The notes: generated from the sequence alone by a model not told the origin. Counted from the first letter of the stretch, positions 23,789 to 32,422 are shown. The stretch: 35,440 bases of DNA from Nitrospirota bacterium (GCA_023475105.1 JAMCWJ010000036.1:1-35440); one strand, 5' to 3'. Translations and numbers: made by a program.

Positions 23789-24211
23789 ATGAAGCATATA
23801 AAGAAGGTATTTGTCCTTTTTGTAATTGTCGGTTTATTCTCCACCGCAGCCTGTACCCCGTACCATACTCAGGGCGCCGTTACCGGCGGGGCCGTGGGCG
23901 GAGTTACCGGGGCGTTTCTCGACCACAGCAATCCCTGGCGCGGGGGGGTCATCGGGGCTGCTCTCGGCGCGGTGGTAGGCGCCACCCTCGCAGACATTTC
24001 CTACCGCGCTTCCCGGGAAGCGTACTCGACGGGAAGGCCCGTTGAATACAGGACGGAAGACGGGAGGGGTGTGTACCGGGCCGACCCCGAAGGCTACGTC
24101 GACGGTACGCGCTGCAGGAGGATCCATGAAAGACTATGGGAAAACGGACGACTCGTAAAGGACGAGATACGGGAGGTCTGTGAGGGGAGAAGGTACGAAA
24201 GAGGATACTGA
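23789..24211 (+). CDS. glycine-zipper lipoprotein
   Basis: A 140-residue envelope protein. A signal peptide ends in the lipobox Thr-Ala-Ala-Cys (Cys at residue 22), so it should be lipid-anchored. Residues about 29-70 are Gly/Ala-rich with GxxxG repeats, as in the glycine-zipper 2TM / 17-kDa surface antigen group. The C-terminal half is charged, with an Arg/Tyr-rich end and a possible disulfide pair. The function is structural or unknown. It has its own promoter, a good Shine-Dalgarno sequence and a downstream terminator, so it is a single-gene unit. Confidence 0.8.
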   Translation: MKHIKKVFVLFVIVGLFSTAACTPYHTQGAVTGGAVGGVTGAFLDHSNPWRGGVIGAALGAVVGATLADISYRASREAYSTGRPVEYRTEDGRGVYRADPEGYVDGTRCRRIHERLWENGRLVKDEIREVCEGRRYERGY

Positions 24212-24253
24212 TCGCGCCGGCGGGACCCATCGTCGATTGCTCGCACACACTTC

Positions 24254-24278
24254 AGCCGGATGCTATGGCCGGTTTTTT
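24254..24278 (+). terminator. intrinsic terminator after the lipoprotein gene
   Basis: AGCCGG (24254-24259) pairs with CCGGTT (24269-24274, one G-U) across a 9-nt loop. A run of six T (24273-24278) overlaps the end of the stem. It lies 43 nt after the stop codon. Confidence 0.6.
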
Positions 24279-24397
24279 GTCTCTTTAGCCCCTGATCCAC
24301 CATCAAAAAAGAATAAAAAAACCTCATTGGCCCGAATTAATGGGATGTTAGAATATTTGTGCGGGAAACAAACTAACACCAACGAGGTGAATATATT

Positions 24398-25245
24398 ATG
24401 GCACGAAGAGCGCTTCCTTATGAATACGAAATCGAGGATAGCAAGACAGGTCTGACAAGTTTTGGGGGGTTGCCTACGTATCTGGATTTGGCATTGGCGA
24501 CGGGATTTCTGAAAGCGATAGACGGGGGCCTGAAGATACGCAATGGCGATCAGGGCTGTACGGACCGGCAAATGATCTTATCGCTTGTGCTATTGAACCT
24601 TGTGGGGGGCGACTGCGTGGAGGACATAGATAAGCTGGAGGCAGATGAAGGGTTTTGCCGGATAATGAGGAAAGTGGAAATGCACGGACTGACGCACAGG
24701 GGAAAGCGGGCGCTTAGGAAGCGCTGGAGGGGCCTGCGTATCGGTACCTTGCGACACGTGAGGAGTTGAAGCAGGCGGAGCTGCCGGGAGTGCAGAAGAG
24801 TGATGAAGAATATCTTTTCCCTGTGATGCGGCTAAAGGGTCAGCGGTACAAGATATTCGGGATCGTGACGAATATGGATTGGGGTGGCCGGGAACTTATT
24901 ACATGGCTCTATGAGCGATGCGGCAAGAGCGAGGAAGCGCACTCGGTAATGAAGAGTGATTTTGCGGGGGGCCGGTTTCCTTCGGGAGATTTCGGAGAGA
25001 ACGCGGCCTGGTGGTGGATCATGGCGCTTGCATACAACCTCAACTCTCTAATGAAGATGCTGGTGTTGGGCGAGTCGTGGGTAAACAAGCGGATGAAGGC
25101 GATTCGTTTCGGTCTCATTAACATAGCTGCAAGGGTTCTGGAGCATTCGCGGCGGTTATGGGTAAGAATATCGGCGAGCCATCCCTCAAGCGGATTGTTG
25201 ATTGATATGCGTCGCAGGATCGCTCAGTTGGCGGCATCCGGATAA
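24398..25245 (+). pseudogene. IS1380-type transposase, deleted and frameshifted
   Basis: The first part (24398-24769, about 108 real residues) is the N-terminus with the Leu-Glu-Ala-Asp-Glu-Gly-Phe motif. Near 24720 the frame changes. The second part, up to 25245, is the C-terminal half, with Tyr-Arg-Tyr-Leu-Ala-Thr-Arg, the Lys-Ser-Glu-Glu-Ala-His-Ser-Val-Met-Lys region and Ala-Leu-Ala-Tyr-Asn-Leu-Asn-Ser-Leu. The segment with the first catalytic aspartate of the DDE triad is absent, so it cannot be active. A GAGGTG Shine-Dalgarno sequence precedes ATG 24398. Confidence 0.8.
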
Positions 25246-25324
25246 GAAAATAAGGAGATAACGGCGTTTGTAGAAGCTTCATAGGCACGAGGAACGGCCA
25301 GGTGCGCCTCGATTCGGTATTTTT

Positions 25325-25346
25325 CCGGCATTTGCTCGAATGCCGG
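25325..25346. repeat. perfect 8-bp hairpin inside the IS relic
   Basis: CCGGCATT (25325-25332) and AATGCCGG (25339-25346) form a perfect stem with a 6-nt loop. A TTTTT tract lies on the upstream side, so on the minus strand it resembles an intrinsic terminator. It may shield the element from outside transcription. Confidence 0.5.
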
Positions 25347-25457
25347 GCAGCTTCAGTCGACTCCCAGTGTCCTCTTAGCCGAAACTGAGGCCGTGAACGC
25401 CATAAAATCCTCAACCCACCAACATGTTTTAGTTTTGATGGTGGATTCTGGTTAGCC

Positions 25458-25494
25458 GTAAACTGTTTACAAACAGGGCCGATTGTGCTATTTT
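25458..25494 (+). promoter_or_regulatory. promoter and overlapping palindromic operators of the SufR-like gene
   Basis: TTTACA (25466-25471), a 17-nt spacer and TATTTT (25489-25494) end 6 nt before ATG 25501. Two interlocked inverted repeats cover the -35: GTAAACTGTTTAC (25458-25470, perfect around a central T) and CTGTTTACAAACAG (25463-25476, 6-bp arms). This is a likely site for autorepression. It begins 11 nt after the IS end. Confidence 0.55.
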
Positions 25495-25500
25495 TTCCTT

Positions 25501-26151
25501 ATGGATACGGCCTTTGTAGATAATCCGACAAGAAAGAAAATACTCCTCGCACTGAAGATGCACGGCAGCATGTCCGTCGAGGACCTTAGCGGAGAGGTCA
25601 ACATCACTCCCATGGGGGTAAGACAACATCTTCTGATCCTCGAGAGAAACGGCGCCGTCGAATATAGCACCAAGAAACACGGGGTGGGGCGGCCCGGTTT
25701 TCTTTACAAACTTACGGAAACGGCGGATAACCTTTTCCCAAAGTCTTACCAGCGACTTGCACTGGAAATACTTACCGATGTCGAGAACCGGGAAGGCAAA
25801 GAAGGGATCGCTCAGGTATTCAGGAGAAGGAGGGAGAGGATCGCCTCCGAAACCAAGAGGCTTCTCTCGGGGAAAACTGAACTTCCGGACCGCCTCCGTG
25901 CCTTTGCAGACCTACAACAAAAGGACGGATTCCTCGTCGAGGTGGAGGAGAGTGACAAGGACTTCAGGCTGAAACAGTTTAACTGCACCATAGCGAAGGT
26001 GTCGCTCAGGTTCAGGGAGGCCTGCCGGCAGGACCTTCAGCTGATGAGAGATATCATCGGAGAGGATGTGGTGAGAGAGCAGTGCCTCTCCGATGGCGAT
26101 CAGTGCTGTGAGTACGTGATACCGAAAACCGGCGGAAGACTTCCTGAGTGA
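25501..26151 (+). CDS. SufR-like winged-helix regulator with C-terminal cysteines
   Basis: A 216-residue regulator of the COG2345/SufR type. An N-terminal winged helix (about residues 8-75: Thr-Arg-Lys-Lys-Ile-Leu, then Met-Gly-Val-Arg-Gln-His-Leu, then the Gly-Arg-Pro-Gly-Phe wing) precedes a sensor region with C162-x12-C175, C195 and C202-C203. SufR proteins hold a 4Fe-4S cluster on such cysteines and repress FeS-biogenesis genes (known). No suf genes are in the window, so the target is open. ATG 25501 is chosen over an upstream start because it fits the fold and the abutting promoter. It converges on the parvulin gene with a 6-nt gap. Confidence 0.85.
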   Translation: MDTAFVDNPTRKKILLALKMHGSMSVEDLSGEVNITPMGVRQHLLILERNGAVEYSTKKHGVGRPGFLYKLTETADNLFPKSYQRLALEILTDVENREGKEGIAQVFRRRRERIASETKRLLSGKTELPDRLRAFADLQQKDGFLVEVEESDKDFRLKQFNCTIAKVSLRFREACRQDLQLMRDIIGEDVVREQCLSDGDQCCEYVIPKTGGRLPE

Positions 26152-26157
26152 ACTCCC

Positions 26158-27081
26158 CTATTTCTTGTCGTCCGCCTTTGCGCCCGGCTGAACCGTCTTC
26201 CCGCCCGGAACATCACTCTTTTCCTTGTCCGTGTTCCAGAGGGCGGCAATCGCCTCCTTGTTCTTCTCGACGGGATAAGACTTTCTCAGCCCATCGAGGA
26301 AGGAATCAAAGGCCTCTTTCTGTTTCTCCGCAGCAACTTTCTGGGCCAGCAGGTCTTTCACCTTGTCGAACTCGACGACCTTGCCTTCCTTCTTCCCCGT
26401 CACCTTTATGATGTGATATCCGAACTGCGTCTTCACCGGTCCGGCGATTTCGCCTTCCTTTAAGCTGAATACCGCCTTCTCGAATTCAGGGACCATCTGA
26501 CCTTTTGAAAAGAACCCGAGATCCCCGCCGTTCTTGGCAGAGCCGGAGTCTATGGACTTTTCCCTTGCGATCCTGGCGAAGTCGCCGCCTTTTTTCAGCT
26601 GGTCGAGGATTTTTTTCGCTTCATCCTCTGTCTTTACCAGGATATGGCTCGCCCTCATCTGGTTCCCGGTGGTGAGCTCGGCCTTGTGTTTCTCGTAGTA
26701 ATCTTTCACGTCCTTGTCGTCCACCTTCGCCTTGTCTTCTATCTCCTTTTCGAGCATCAGGCTGATCAGCGTGAGCTTTTTGAAATCCTCCACCTTCTTC
26801 TGATATTCGGGGTTATTTTCGAATCCCTTCTTCTTCGCCTCCTGGTAAAGGGTCTCTTTCTTCACCAGTTCGTCCACAAATCTGTCGGCGCCTCCGGGAC
26901 CTTCAAACATCTTTTGCACCTGCTCGGGAAGCCCCTTCAGCTCCCTGTTCACATCCTCCGCCGTGATCGTCACAGAACCGACTTTGGCGACGAATGCCGT
27001 CGCCTTTTGCTCTCCTTTCTTTGCGCAGGCGACCAGCAGGGCAAAAGACATCGCAATCGCTAAAAACCGTACTTTATTCAT
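26158..27081 (-). CDS. parvulin-type peptidyl-prolyl isomerase lipoprotein
   Basis: A 307-residue envelope chaperone. The signal peptide ends in the lipobox Leu-Val-Ala-Cys with Cys at residue 19. A SurA-like N-terminal helical region (about 30-135) precedes one PpiC rotamase domain (about 140-235: Ala-Ser-His-Ile-Leu-Val, Gly-Gly-Asp-Phe, Gly-Gly-Asp-Leu-Gly-Phe-Phe, Phe-Gly-Tyr-His-Ile-Ile). Such proteins (PrsA-like) help fold exported proteins. ATG 27081 has a GGAGG about 8-9 nt upstream; the frame extends further upstream without family similarity. An extended -10 promoter precedes it. Confidence 0.93.
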   Translation of the reverse strand: MNKVRFLAIAMSFALLVACAKKGEQKATAFVAKVGSVTITAEDVNRELKGLPEQVQKMFEGPGGADRFVDELVKKETLYQEAKKKGFENNPEYQKKVEDFKKLTLISLMLEKEIEDKAKVDDKDVKDYYEKHKAELTTGNQMRASHILVKTEDEAKKILDQLKKGGDFARIAREKSIDSGSAKNGGDLGFFSKGQMVPEFEKAVFSLKEGEIAGPVKTQFGYHIIKVTGKKEGKVVEFDKVKDLLAQKVAAEKQKEAFDSFLDGLRKSYPVEKNKEAIAALWNTDKEKSDVPGGKTVQPGAKADDKK

Positions 27082-27112
27082 TTCTATTTCCTCCGTCGAG
27101 ACGTAATCCTGT

Positions 27113-27142
27113 TTTATACCATATCGGAGACGGGGATGTAAA
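27113..27142 (-). promoter_or_regulatory. promoter of the parvulin gene
   Basis: On the minus strand TTTACA (27142-27137), an 18-nt spacer ending in TGG, and TATAAA (27118-27113), i.e. an extended -10. The leader of about 25 nt contains the Shine-Dalgarno sequence. Confidence 0.6.
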
Positions 27143-27176
27143 TGAGGCAATGAAAGAGGAAGGGCACGACTTTTTT

Positions 27177-27206
27177 TTGACAAGTATTCCCGATTTATGT
27201 TATTTT
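27177..27206 (+). promoter_or_regulatory. promoter of the hemL operon
   Basis: TTGACA (27177-27182), an 18-nt spacer and TATTTT (27201-27206). Transcription would start near 27213, about 98 nt before the hemL ATG. It is divergent from the parvulin promoter 35 bp away. Confidence 0.5.
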
Positions 27207-27310
27207 GAAAGGCCATTGAGACGAGAGGTAACGAGGTTCTACGTTTGGGCATTATCAGTGTTGTATCCCCTTCTCTTTGTAGTCCCGTTGCCCTGCCGTC
27301 ATATGTAACT

Positions 27311-28594
27311 ATGAACTGGACAAGATCGAAAAGACTTTTCAGGCAGGCGGTCACGCTGATCCCGGGGGGCGTCAACAGCCCGGTCAGGGCATTCAGGGCT
27401 GTCGGCGGCAATCCTCTCTTTATCTCGCGAGCGAAGGGTTCGAAAATCTACGACGCAGACGGGAACGGCTATATCGACTATGTGCTCTCGTGGGGTCCGA
27501 TGATTGTAGGCCACGCACATCCGAGGGTCGTGAAGGCCGTGAAGGATGCCGCGGAGAAGGGCACGAGCTTCGGCGCGCCGACCGCGATCGAGACAGAACT
27601 TGCCCGGCTTGCGACGGCTGCTTTCCCCTCCATAGAGAAAATACGAATGGTGAATTCAGGTACGGAGGCCACGATGAGCGCCATCAGGGTCGCACGGGGC
27701 TTTACCGGAAGAGACAAGCTGGTGAAATTCGAGGGCTGCTACCACGGACATGCCGACGGCCTTCTGGTAAAGGCGGGATCGGGCGCCACGACCTTCGGCG
27801 TGCCTGACAGTCCCGGAGTCCCGAAGTCCTGCGCGAAGAATACGATCACCCTTCCCTTCAACGACAGAAGAACGCTGAAAACCGTCCTGCACAAAGAGGG
27901 GAAAAACATCGCCTGCGCGATCGTTGAACCCGTTGCGGGCAACATCGGGTGTGTTCTTCCGCGGCCCGGGTTTCTCGAAGACCTGCGGAAACTGACTGCC
28001 AAATACGGAATCGTTCTCATCTTCGACGAGGTGATGACGGGCTTCCGGGTCTCTTACGGCGGCGCGCAGGCATACTACGGCATAACCCCCGACCTGACAT
28101 GCCTCGGAAAGGTAATCGGCGGTGGGCTCCCCGTCGGGGCATACGGGGGCAAAAAGGAGATCATGTCAATGGTCTCGCCCGAAGGTCCCGTGTACCAGGC
28201 GGGGACTCTCTCGGGGAATCCCCTTGCGATGACCGCAGGCAGGGAAACCCTCAAGATTCTTTCCCGGAAGGGTCGCTATGAATCGATCCTGGAGAAAGCG
28301 GCCATGCTCGAAGAAGGGCTCAGGGATGCGGCGAAAAGGGCGGGGACCGAAACAAAGTTCTATCGTGCAGGGACCATGTTCTGCACCTATTTTACCGGCA
28401 GGGAAGTGATCGATTACGCGTCTGCAAGAACCTCGGATACGGCAAAGTTCTCGCGGTTCTTCATGGGGATACTCAAACGGGGAGTCAACATAGCCCCCTC
28501 CCAGTTTGAAGCGGGATTCATTTCCCTTGCTCACTCCGAACGGGATATACGAAAAACCGTAGATGCAGCGCACGCTGCGCTGAAAGAATGTTAA
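27311..28594 (+). CDS. hemL: glutamate-1-semialdehyde 2,1-aminomutase
   Basis: PLP-dependent enzyme making 5-aminolevulinate for heme (C5 pathway). The 427 residues are of family length, with [12 protein letters not shown] near the start, [20 protein letters not shown] and the PLP lysine in Leu-Gly-Lys-Val-Ile-Gly-Gly-Gly. ATG 27311 matches the family start but lacks a Shine-Dalgarno sequence; the frame also has a TTG at 27245. The 11-heme cytochrome gene begins 20 nt after the stop, so the two are probably cotranscribed. Confidence 0.95.
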   Translation: MNWTRSKRLFRQAVTLIPGGVNSPVRAFRAVGGNPLFISRAKGSKIYDADGNGYIDYVLSWGPMIVGHAHPRVVKAVKDAAEKGTSFGAPTAIETELARLATAAFPSIEKIRMVNSGTEATMSAIRVARGFTGRDKLVKFEGCYHGHADGLLVKAGSGATTFGVPDSPGVPKSCAKNTITLPFNDRRTLKTVLHKEGKNIACAIVEPVAGNIGCVLPRPGFLEDLRKLTAKYGIVLIFDEVMTGFRVSYGGAQAYYGITPDLTCLGKVIGGGLPVGAYGGKKEIMSMVSPEGPVYQAGTLSGNPLAMTAGRETLKILSRKGRYESILEKAAMLEEGLRDAAKRAGTETKFYRAGTMFCTYFTGREVIDYASARTSDTAKFSRFFMGILKRGVNIAPSQFEAGFISLAHSERDIRKTVDAAHAALKEC

Positions 28595-28614
28595 CGGGTA
28601 AGGAGGATTAGGGA

Positions 28615-29616
28615 ATGTTTCGGAGGATAAAAGAACTCTTGCTTCGCCCCTTCAGGTGGCTTGATTCGGGAATGCCGATGAAGGGCAAGATCATCATAGC
28701 CGTGCTCCTGCTCCTGATTCTGGTGGGAGCCGGATATGGTTCTTTCCGGTTTTACGATTTCACCCAGAACAACCCCAAGTTCTGCGTGAGCTGCCACCTT
28801 ATGAAGAGCGCCTTCGAGGCGTGGGACAAGAGTGAGCACAGGATGATAAACTGCCATGAGTGCCATCATCTTTCGGTGCCCGAAATGAATAACCTCCTCA
28901 TAAGCTTCGTCCTGAAACGTCCCACCGCTGTCCCTGAAAGACACGGCAAGATCATCGTTCCCTGGAAGTTCTGTATCAAGTGCCACTGGGAGAAAGACCC
29001 GAGATATCCCAATGCGCCGATGATCAACAGATCGAACCTGCATGCAAAACACGTGTTCATAGAACAGACGGAGTGTTCCAAGTGCCATGGGTATATCGTC
29101 CACAAGTTCACTCCCGAAGAACGCTTCTGCACGAGATGCCATCAAGGCAAGGAGGTCCATGGTGCGGGAATGGAATCGCTCGCGTGCCTGAACTGCCATA
29201 CGGACAGGACAAGAGACCTCAGGCCTGGCAGGAAGAAATGCCTTTTCTGCCACGGCGGTGAAGACGTCAGAAAAGAGCTGATCGCGGACGCCTCGATAGA
29301 CGTGACCCATTATCAGCCGGGGAAGGCGACGATCAAGAGGGCGATCAAAATCGATGTGCCGGCTGATGCTCCGATGCAGTTTAACTGCTACCAGTGTCAT
29401 AAGCCTCATGCCAGGGTCAGACCCGACTGGGGCGACTGCCTGAACTGCCATAGGAAAATCACGGAGGTGGGCAAGCACAACCTCCATATCAAGATCGTCG
29501 GTATGTCGTGCAAGGAATGCCATAAACCCCACTCATGGCGCGTGACCAAAGAGAGCGCGAAAAAAGACTGCGTAAAATGCCATGAGTACAGGGAGCCCAA
29601 GAAGTTTCTCAGCTGA
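28615..29616 (+). CDS. membrane-anchored 11-heme NapC/NirT-like cytochrome c
   Basis: A 333-residue periplasmic cytochrome with one N-terminal membrane anchor (about residues 26-45) and eleven CxxCH motifs, the first at C57 and the last at C319. The first two (CVSCH ... CHECH) are spaced as in NapC/NrfH quinol dehydrogenases, suggesting quinol oxidation; the rest form a heme wire. NapC has four hemes and the Geobacter ImcH type seven, so eleven is large. A strong AAGGAGG precedes ATG 28615. It lies between hemL and the first cytochrome/FeS/NrfD module. The partner is unknown. Confidence 0.9.
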   Translation: MFRRIKELLLRPFRWLDSGMPMKGKIIIAVLLLLILVGAGYGSFRFYDFTQNNPKFCVSCHLMKSAFEAWDKSEHRMINCHECHHLSVPEMNNLLISFVLKRPTAVPERHGKIIVPWKFCIKCHWEKDPRYPNAPMINRSNLHAKHVFIEQTECSKCHGYIVHKFTPEERFCTRCHQGKEVHGAGMESLACLNCHTDRTRDLRPGRKKCLFCHGGEDVRKELIADASIDVTHYQPGKATIKRAIKIDVPADAPMQFNCYQCHKPHARVRPDWGDCLNCHRKITEVGKHNLHIKIVGMSCKECHKPHSWRVTKESAKKDCVKCHEYREPKKFLS

Positions 29617-29774
29617 TTAGAGAGAGAAAGTGGAGGACAGGACGCACGTATAAGGGGGCGAGTGGGACCGCCGGTCTTACTTGTACGAGTTGTTTTGCGT
29701 TCTCTTGGCTCGTTTGAGATTACCGCGAGAGAAATGAGGATGCGACTAAAGACTGAGAAGGGGAGGATGAATCT
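29617..29774. other. 158-nt spacer before the first NrfD module
   Basis: Non-coding. It holds a short palindrome, GACCGCCGGTC (29666-29676). No clear promoter is seen; the end supplies a GGGAGG Shine-Dalgarno sequence for GTG 29775. Confidence 0.4.
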
Positions 29775-30248
29775 GTGAAGAGTCACGTCTGGAGGCCCGC
29801 TTTTGTAGTGCTTGCCCTGATCGTCCTGATACTGATCGTCAGGGCGTTCTACGTGTCGAAGGATTTCGGCATATGGGAACGGGGCTATATGTATGGTTTC
29901 CACAGGAAAAGCAATGAAGACGAGTGGAAAGCGTTCACGGTTAAATACAAATCGGCAGAATACTGCAAGGATTGTCACAGCGACAAGTATTCCTCGATAA
30001 TGCAGACCCCTCATGCCGTCATCCAGTGCGAAAACTGCCACGGGCCTGCCCTCGATCACCCGTCCGACCCGCCGAAGCTTACGGTTGACAAGAGGAGGGA
30101 ACTCTGTTTGCGGTGTCACTACCCTCTGCCCTATCCGACGAGCGGGAGGGCAAATATCAGGGGAATAGACCCGGAAAAACACAATCCCGGCATCGAATGC
30201 GTAATGTGCCACAATCCCCACAAACCTTCTCTGGAGGGCATGAAATGA
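29775..30248 (+). CDS. tetraheme cytochrome c, module 1
   Basis: A 157-residue protein with an N-terminal membrane anchor (about residues 7-26) and four CxxCH motifs (CKDCH, CENCH, CLRCH, CVMCH). The last is followed by Asn-Pro-His-Lys-Pro, a common multiheme ending. It is probably the periplasmic electron-exchange subunit of the module whose FeS and membrane subunits follow. The GTG start has GGGAGG 8 nt upstream. The stop overlaps the ferredoxin start (ATGA), so the two are coupled. Confidence 0.9.
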   Translation: MKSHVWRPAFVVLALIVLILIVRAFYVSKDFGIWERGYMYGFHRKSNEDEWKAFTVKYKSAEYCKDCHSDKYSSIMQTPHAVIQCENCHGPALDHPSDPPKLTVDKRRELCLRCHYPLPYPTSGRANIRGIDPEKHNPGIECVMCHNPHKPSLEGMK

Positions 30249-31039
30249 TCACAAGAAGAAAGTTTCTGAAAAATACGATAGCAGGGATAGCCGGTCTGGC
30301 GTTGCCCGCTGCCGGGGCGGAAATCGTGAGCCCGCGGAAGCTCTTTGCTGCGAGAAACGACACGATCAGCGGACCTAACGTCCGATGGGCTTTCCTGGTG
30401 GATACTTACAAATGCGTCGGCTGCGGTCTCTGTGTGAAGGCCTGCAAGCTCGAGAACGAGGTCCCCTATGATGCAAATGTCACCCGAACATGGGTGGAGC
30501 GCTATGTCCTGACGAAGGACGGAAGGATACACGCAGACAGCCCGAAAGGAGCGCGTGACGGCTTTACGACAAGCAAAATCGATCTCGGAGAGGGCAGATT
30601 TCACGATATTAAGAAGGAAGATATAGACAAGGCCTTTTTTGTCCCCAAGCTCTGCAACCAGTGTGAAAACCCGCCCTGCGTTCAGGTCTGTCCCGTCGGG
30701 GCAACGTATCAGACAGCGGACGGCGTAGTTCTCGTCGACAGAAAGTGGTGCATCGGTTGCGGATACTGTATCATGGCCTGTCCCTACGGAGTGCGCTTTT
30801 TCCATCCCGTTTACCATGTCGCGGAGAAATGCACCTTCTGCTATCACAGGATAACCAAGGGACTGAAGACGGCCTGTGTCCAGGCCTGTCCATTCGGCGC
30901 CCGGATGGTCGGAAATATCAAAGACCCCAATGATCCCGTATCGAGGATCATCAGAACCGAGAGGGTCAGTGTGTTGAAGGACGAGTACGGCACCAGACCG
31001 CAGGTCTATTATCTGGGAATAAGCAGGGAGGTGATCTAA
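30245..31039 (+). CDS. Tat-exported four-cluster ferredoxin subunit, module 1
   Basis: A 264-residue protein of the DmsB/NrfC/HybA type. The N-terminus Thr-Arg-Arg-Lys-Phe-Leu-Lys plus a hydrophobic stretch is a Tat signal, placing it in the periplasm. Four cysteine groups (CxxCxxCxxxC; CxxCxxxxCxxxCP; CxxCxxCxxxCPYG; CxxC...CxxxCP) should bind four FeS clusters that bridge the cytochrome and the NrfD subunit. It is coupled to the tetraheme gene by ATGA and sits one base before the NrfD gene. No molybdopterin subunit is nearby. Confidence 0.93.
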   Translation: MITRRKFLKNTIAGIAGLALPAAGAEIVSPRKLFAARNDTISGPNVRWAFLVDTYKCVGCGLCVKACKLENEVPYDANVTRTWVERYVLTKDGRIHADSPKGARDGFTTSKIDLGEGRFHDIKKEDIDKAFFVPKLCNQCENPPCVQVCPVGATYQTADGVVLVDRKWCIGCGYCIMACPYGVRFFHPVYHVAEKCTFCYHRITKGLKTACVQACPFGARMVGNIKDPNDPVSRIIRTERVSVLKDEYGTRPQVYYLGISREVI

Positions 31040-31040
31040 A

Positions 31041-32297
31041 ATGTACGTACACGGAGAAGCCTGGACGATAAAAGAGCTTTTTGTTCTTCCCAACGAATAC
31101 ATCTACTGGAGCATACAGATCGTCATGTATCCTTTCATGACCGGACTCGTGGCGGGGGCCTTTGTCCTTTCGTCGCTCTACCACGTCTTCGGGATCAAAC
31201 AGCTCAAAGAGATGGCGCGTTTTGCGCTTGTATTCTCTTTTGCGCTTTTGCCCGTGGCGATGTTGCCCCTTCAGATGCACCTTCAGCAGCCGCAGCGGGG
31301 GATAGAGGTGTTCATGACGCCTCACTTCACTTCGGCCATAGCCGCCTTCGGCATCGTGTTCAGCACGTACGGCGCCATCGTTGCGAGCGAGATATGGTTC
31401 GTCTACAGGAAGCACCTTGTCCGAACCGCCCTTGCACTGCGGAATAGGGCGAACAAAAGGATTTCAGAAAAGATACAGTCCCTCATCTTTAACGCACTCA
31501 CGCTGGGCGTTTACGATATAAGCGAGAGGGCCCTTCACCAGGACGAGAAGGCCGTCAAAGTCCTCGCGGGTATCGGCATACCGGTGGCATGTTTTCTCCA
31601 CGGCTATGCAGGGTTCATCTTCGGCTCCGTCAAGGCGAATGCGCTCTGGATGACACCTCTCATGCCCGTTATATTCATCATGTCGGCGATCGTTTCCGGC
31701 ATCGCCCTCTGCATGCTCACCTACATCGTCGTCATGGAGATACGAAAATTCCTTGCCGCACGCAAGAATGCGGCGCGTTTAACGCATCAGACGAAAGAAG
31801 AGATCAAGGGAATAGAGATCAATGTGATAAAGATGACGGCCAAGTATCTCCTTTTTTTCCTCATTTTTGCCATCAGCCTTGAACTCCTGGACCTCATCTT
31901 CAGAGGATACACCGCAGTCAAGACGTGGGACATCCTGCGGAGCGTCATTTACGGCAAGGACTTTACCGACATATTCATTCTCCAATACGGAGTGGGAAAC
32001 CTCCTTCCCTTCATCCTCTTCCTGCTTCCCGGTTTGACCGTACGGAGAACCCTCATCGGTGTCATCCTTGTCCTTTTCGGCGTCTTCATGATGAGGTGGA
32101 ACGTCGTGATCGGCGGGCAGTCGTTCTCCCTTACCTTCGCCGGGTTCATGCACTACCACCTCCCCATCATCCCCGATAGCATCGAGACCTTCAAGGAAGG
32201 GCTCTTCGGCGCTCTGCTGGTGTTCGCGACACCTTTTGTCCTGTTCTGGATATTGAACAAGGTATTCCCGGTCTTCGGTATCGAGGAGTCACATTGA
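31041..32297 (+). CDS. NrfD/PsrC family membrane subunit, module 1
   Basis: A 418-residue polytopic membrane protein of the NrfD/PsrC (polysulfide reductase-like) family, about nine or ten helices. It would bind quinone and exchange electrons with the adjacent FeS subunit. It has charged loops near residues 130-180 and 235-260. The start lies one base after the ferredoxin stop. A 12-bp perfect palindrome (TCTGCCGGCAGA, 32309-32320) follows shortly after the stop. Confidence 0.9.
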   Translation: MYVHGEAWTIKELFVLPNEYIYWSIQIVMYPFMTGLVAGAFVLSSLYHVFGIKQLKEMARFALVFSFALLPVAMLPLQMHLQQPQRGIEVFMTPHFTSAIAAFGIVFSTYGAIVASEIWFVYRKHLVRTALALRNRANKRISEKIQSLIFNALTLGVYDISERALHQDEKAVKVLAGIGIPVACFLHGYAGFIFGSVKANALWMTPLMPVIFIMSAIVSGIALCMLTYIVVMEIRKFLAARKNAARLTHQTKEEIKGIEINVIKMTAKYLLFFLIFAISLELLDLIFRGYTAVKTWDILRSVIYGKDFTDIFILQYGVGNLLPFILFLLPGLTVRRTLIGVILVLFGVFMMRWNVVIGGQSFSLTFAGFMHYHLPIIPDSIETFKEGLFGALLVFATPFVLFWILNKVFPVFGIEESH

Positions 32298-32308
32298 GCA
32301 GAAGAGGT

Positions 32309-32320
32309 TCTGCCGGCAGA
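32309..32320. repeat. 12-bp perfect palindrome between the NrfD modules
   Basis: TCTGCCGGCAGA is fully self-complementary, 11 nt after the module 1 stop. It lacks a T-run, so it is not a standard terminator. It may be a weak hairpin or a regulator site. Confidence 0.35.
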
Positions 32321-32422
32321 GCGTGCAAGATCGCAAATGGTCATGTAGGTGCTGAGGGAAACCCGATGATACGCCTGATCCCGATCGAAATTTGCACGAC
32401 AACATTTTTTTGCGCTTTGTAC

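Larger units (their letters stand above)
24295..25446 (+). mobile_element. internally deleted IS1380-family element
   Basis: A 1152-bp element bounded by perfect 14-bp inverted repeats: ATCCACCATCAAAA at 24295-24308 and its reverse complement at 25433-25446. The flanks CCTG and TCTG could be a 4-bp target duplication with one change. It contains a transposase that lost its central part and reading frame. Complete IS1380 elements are about 1.6 kb or more, so roughly 500 bp are missing (estimate from family size). It sits between the lipoprotein terminator and the SufR-like gene's promoter. Confidence 0.8.
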
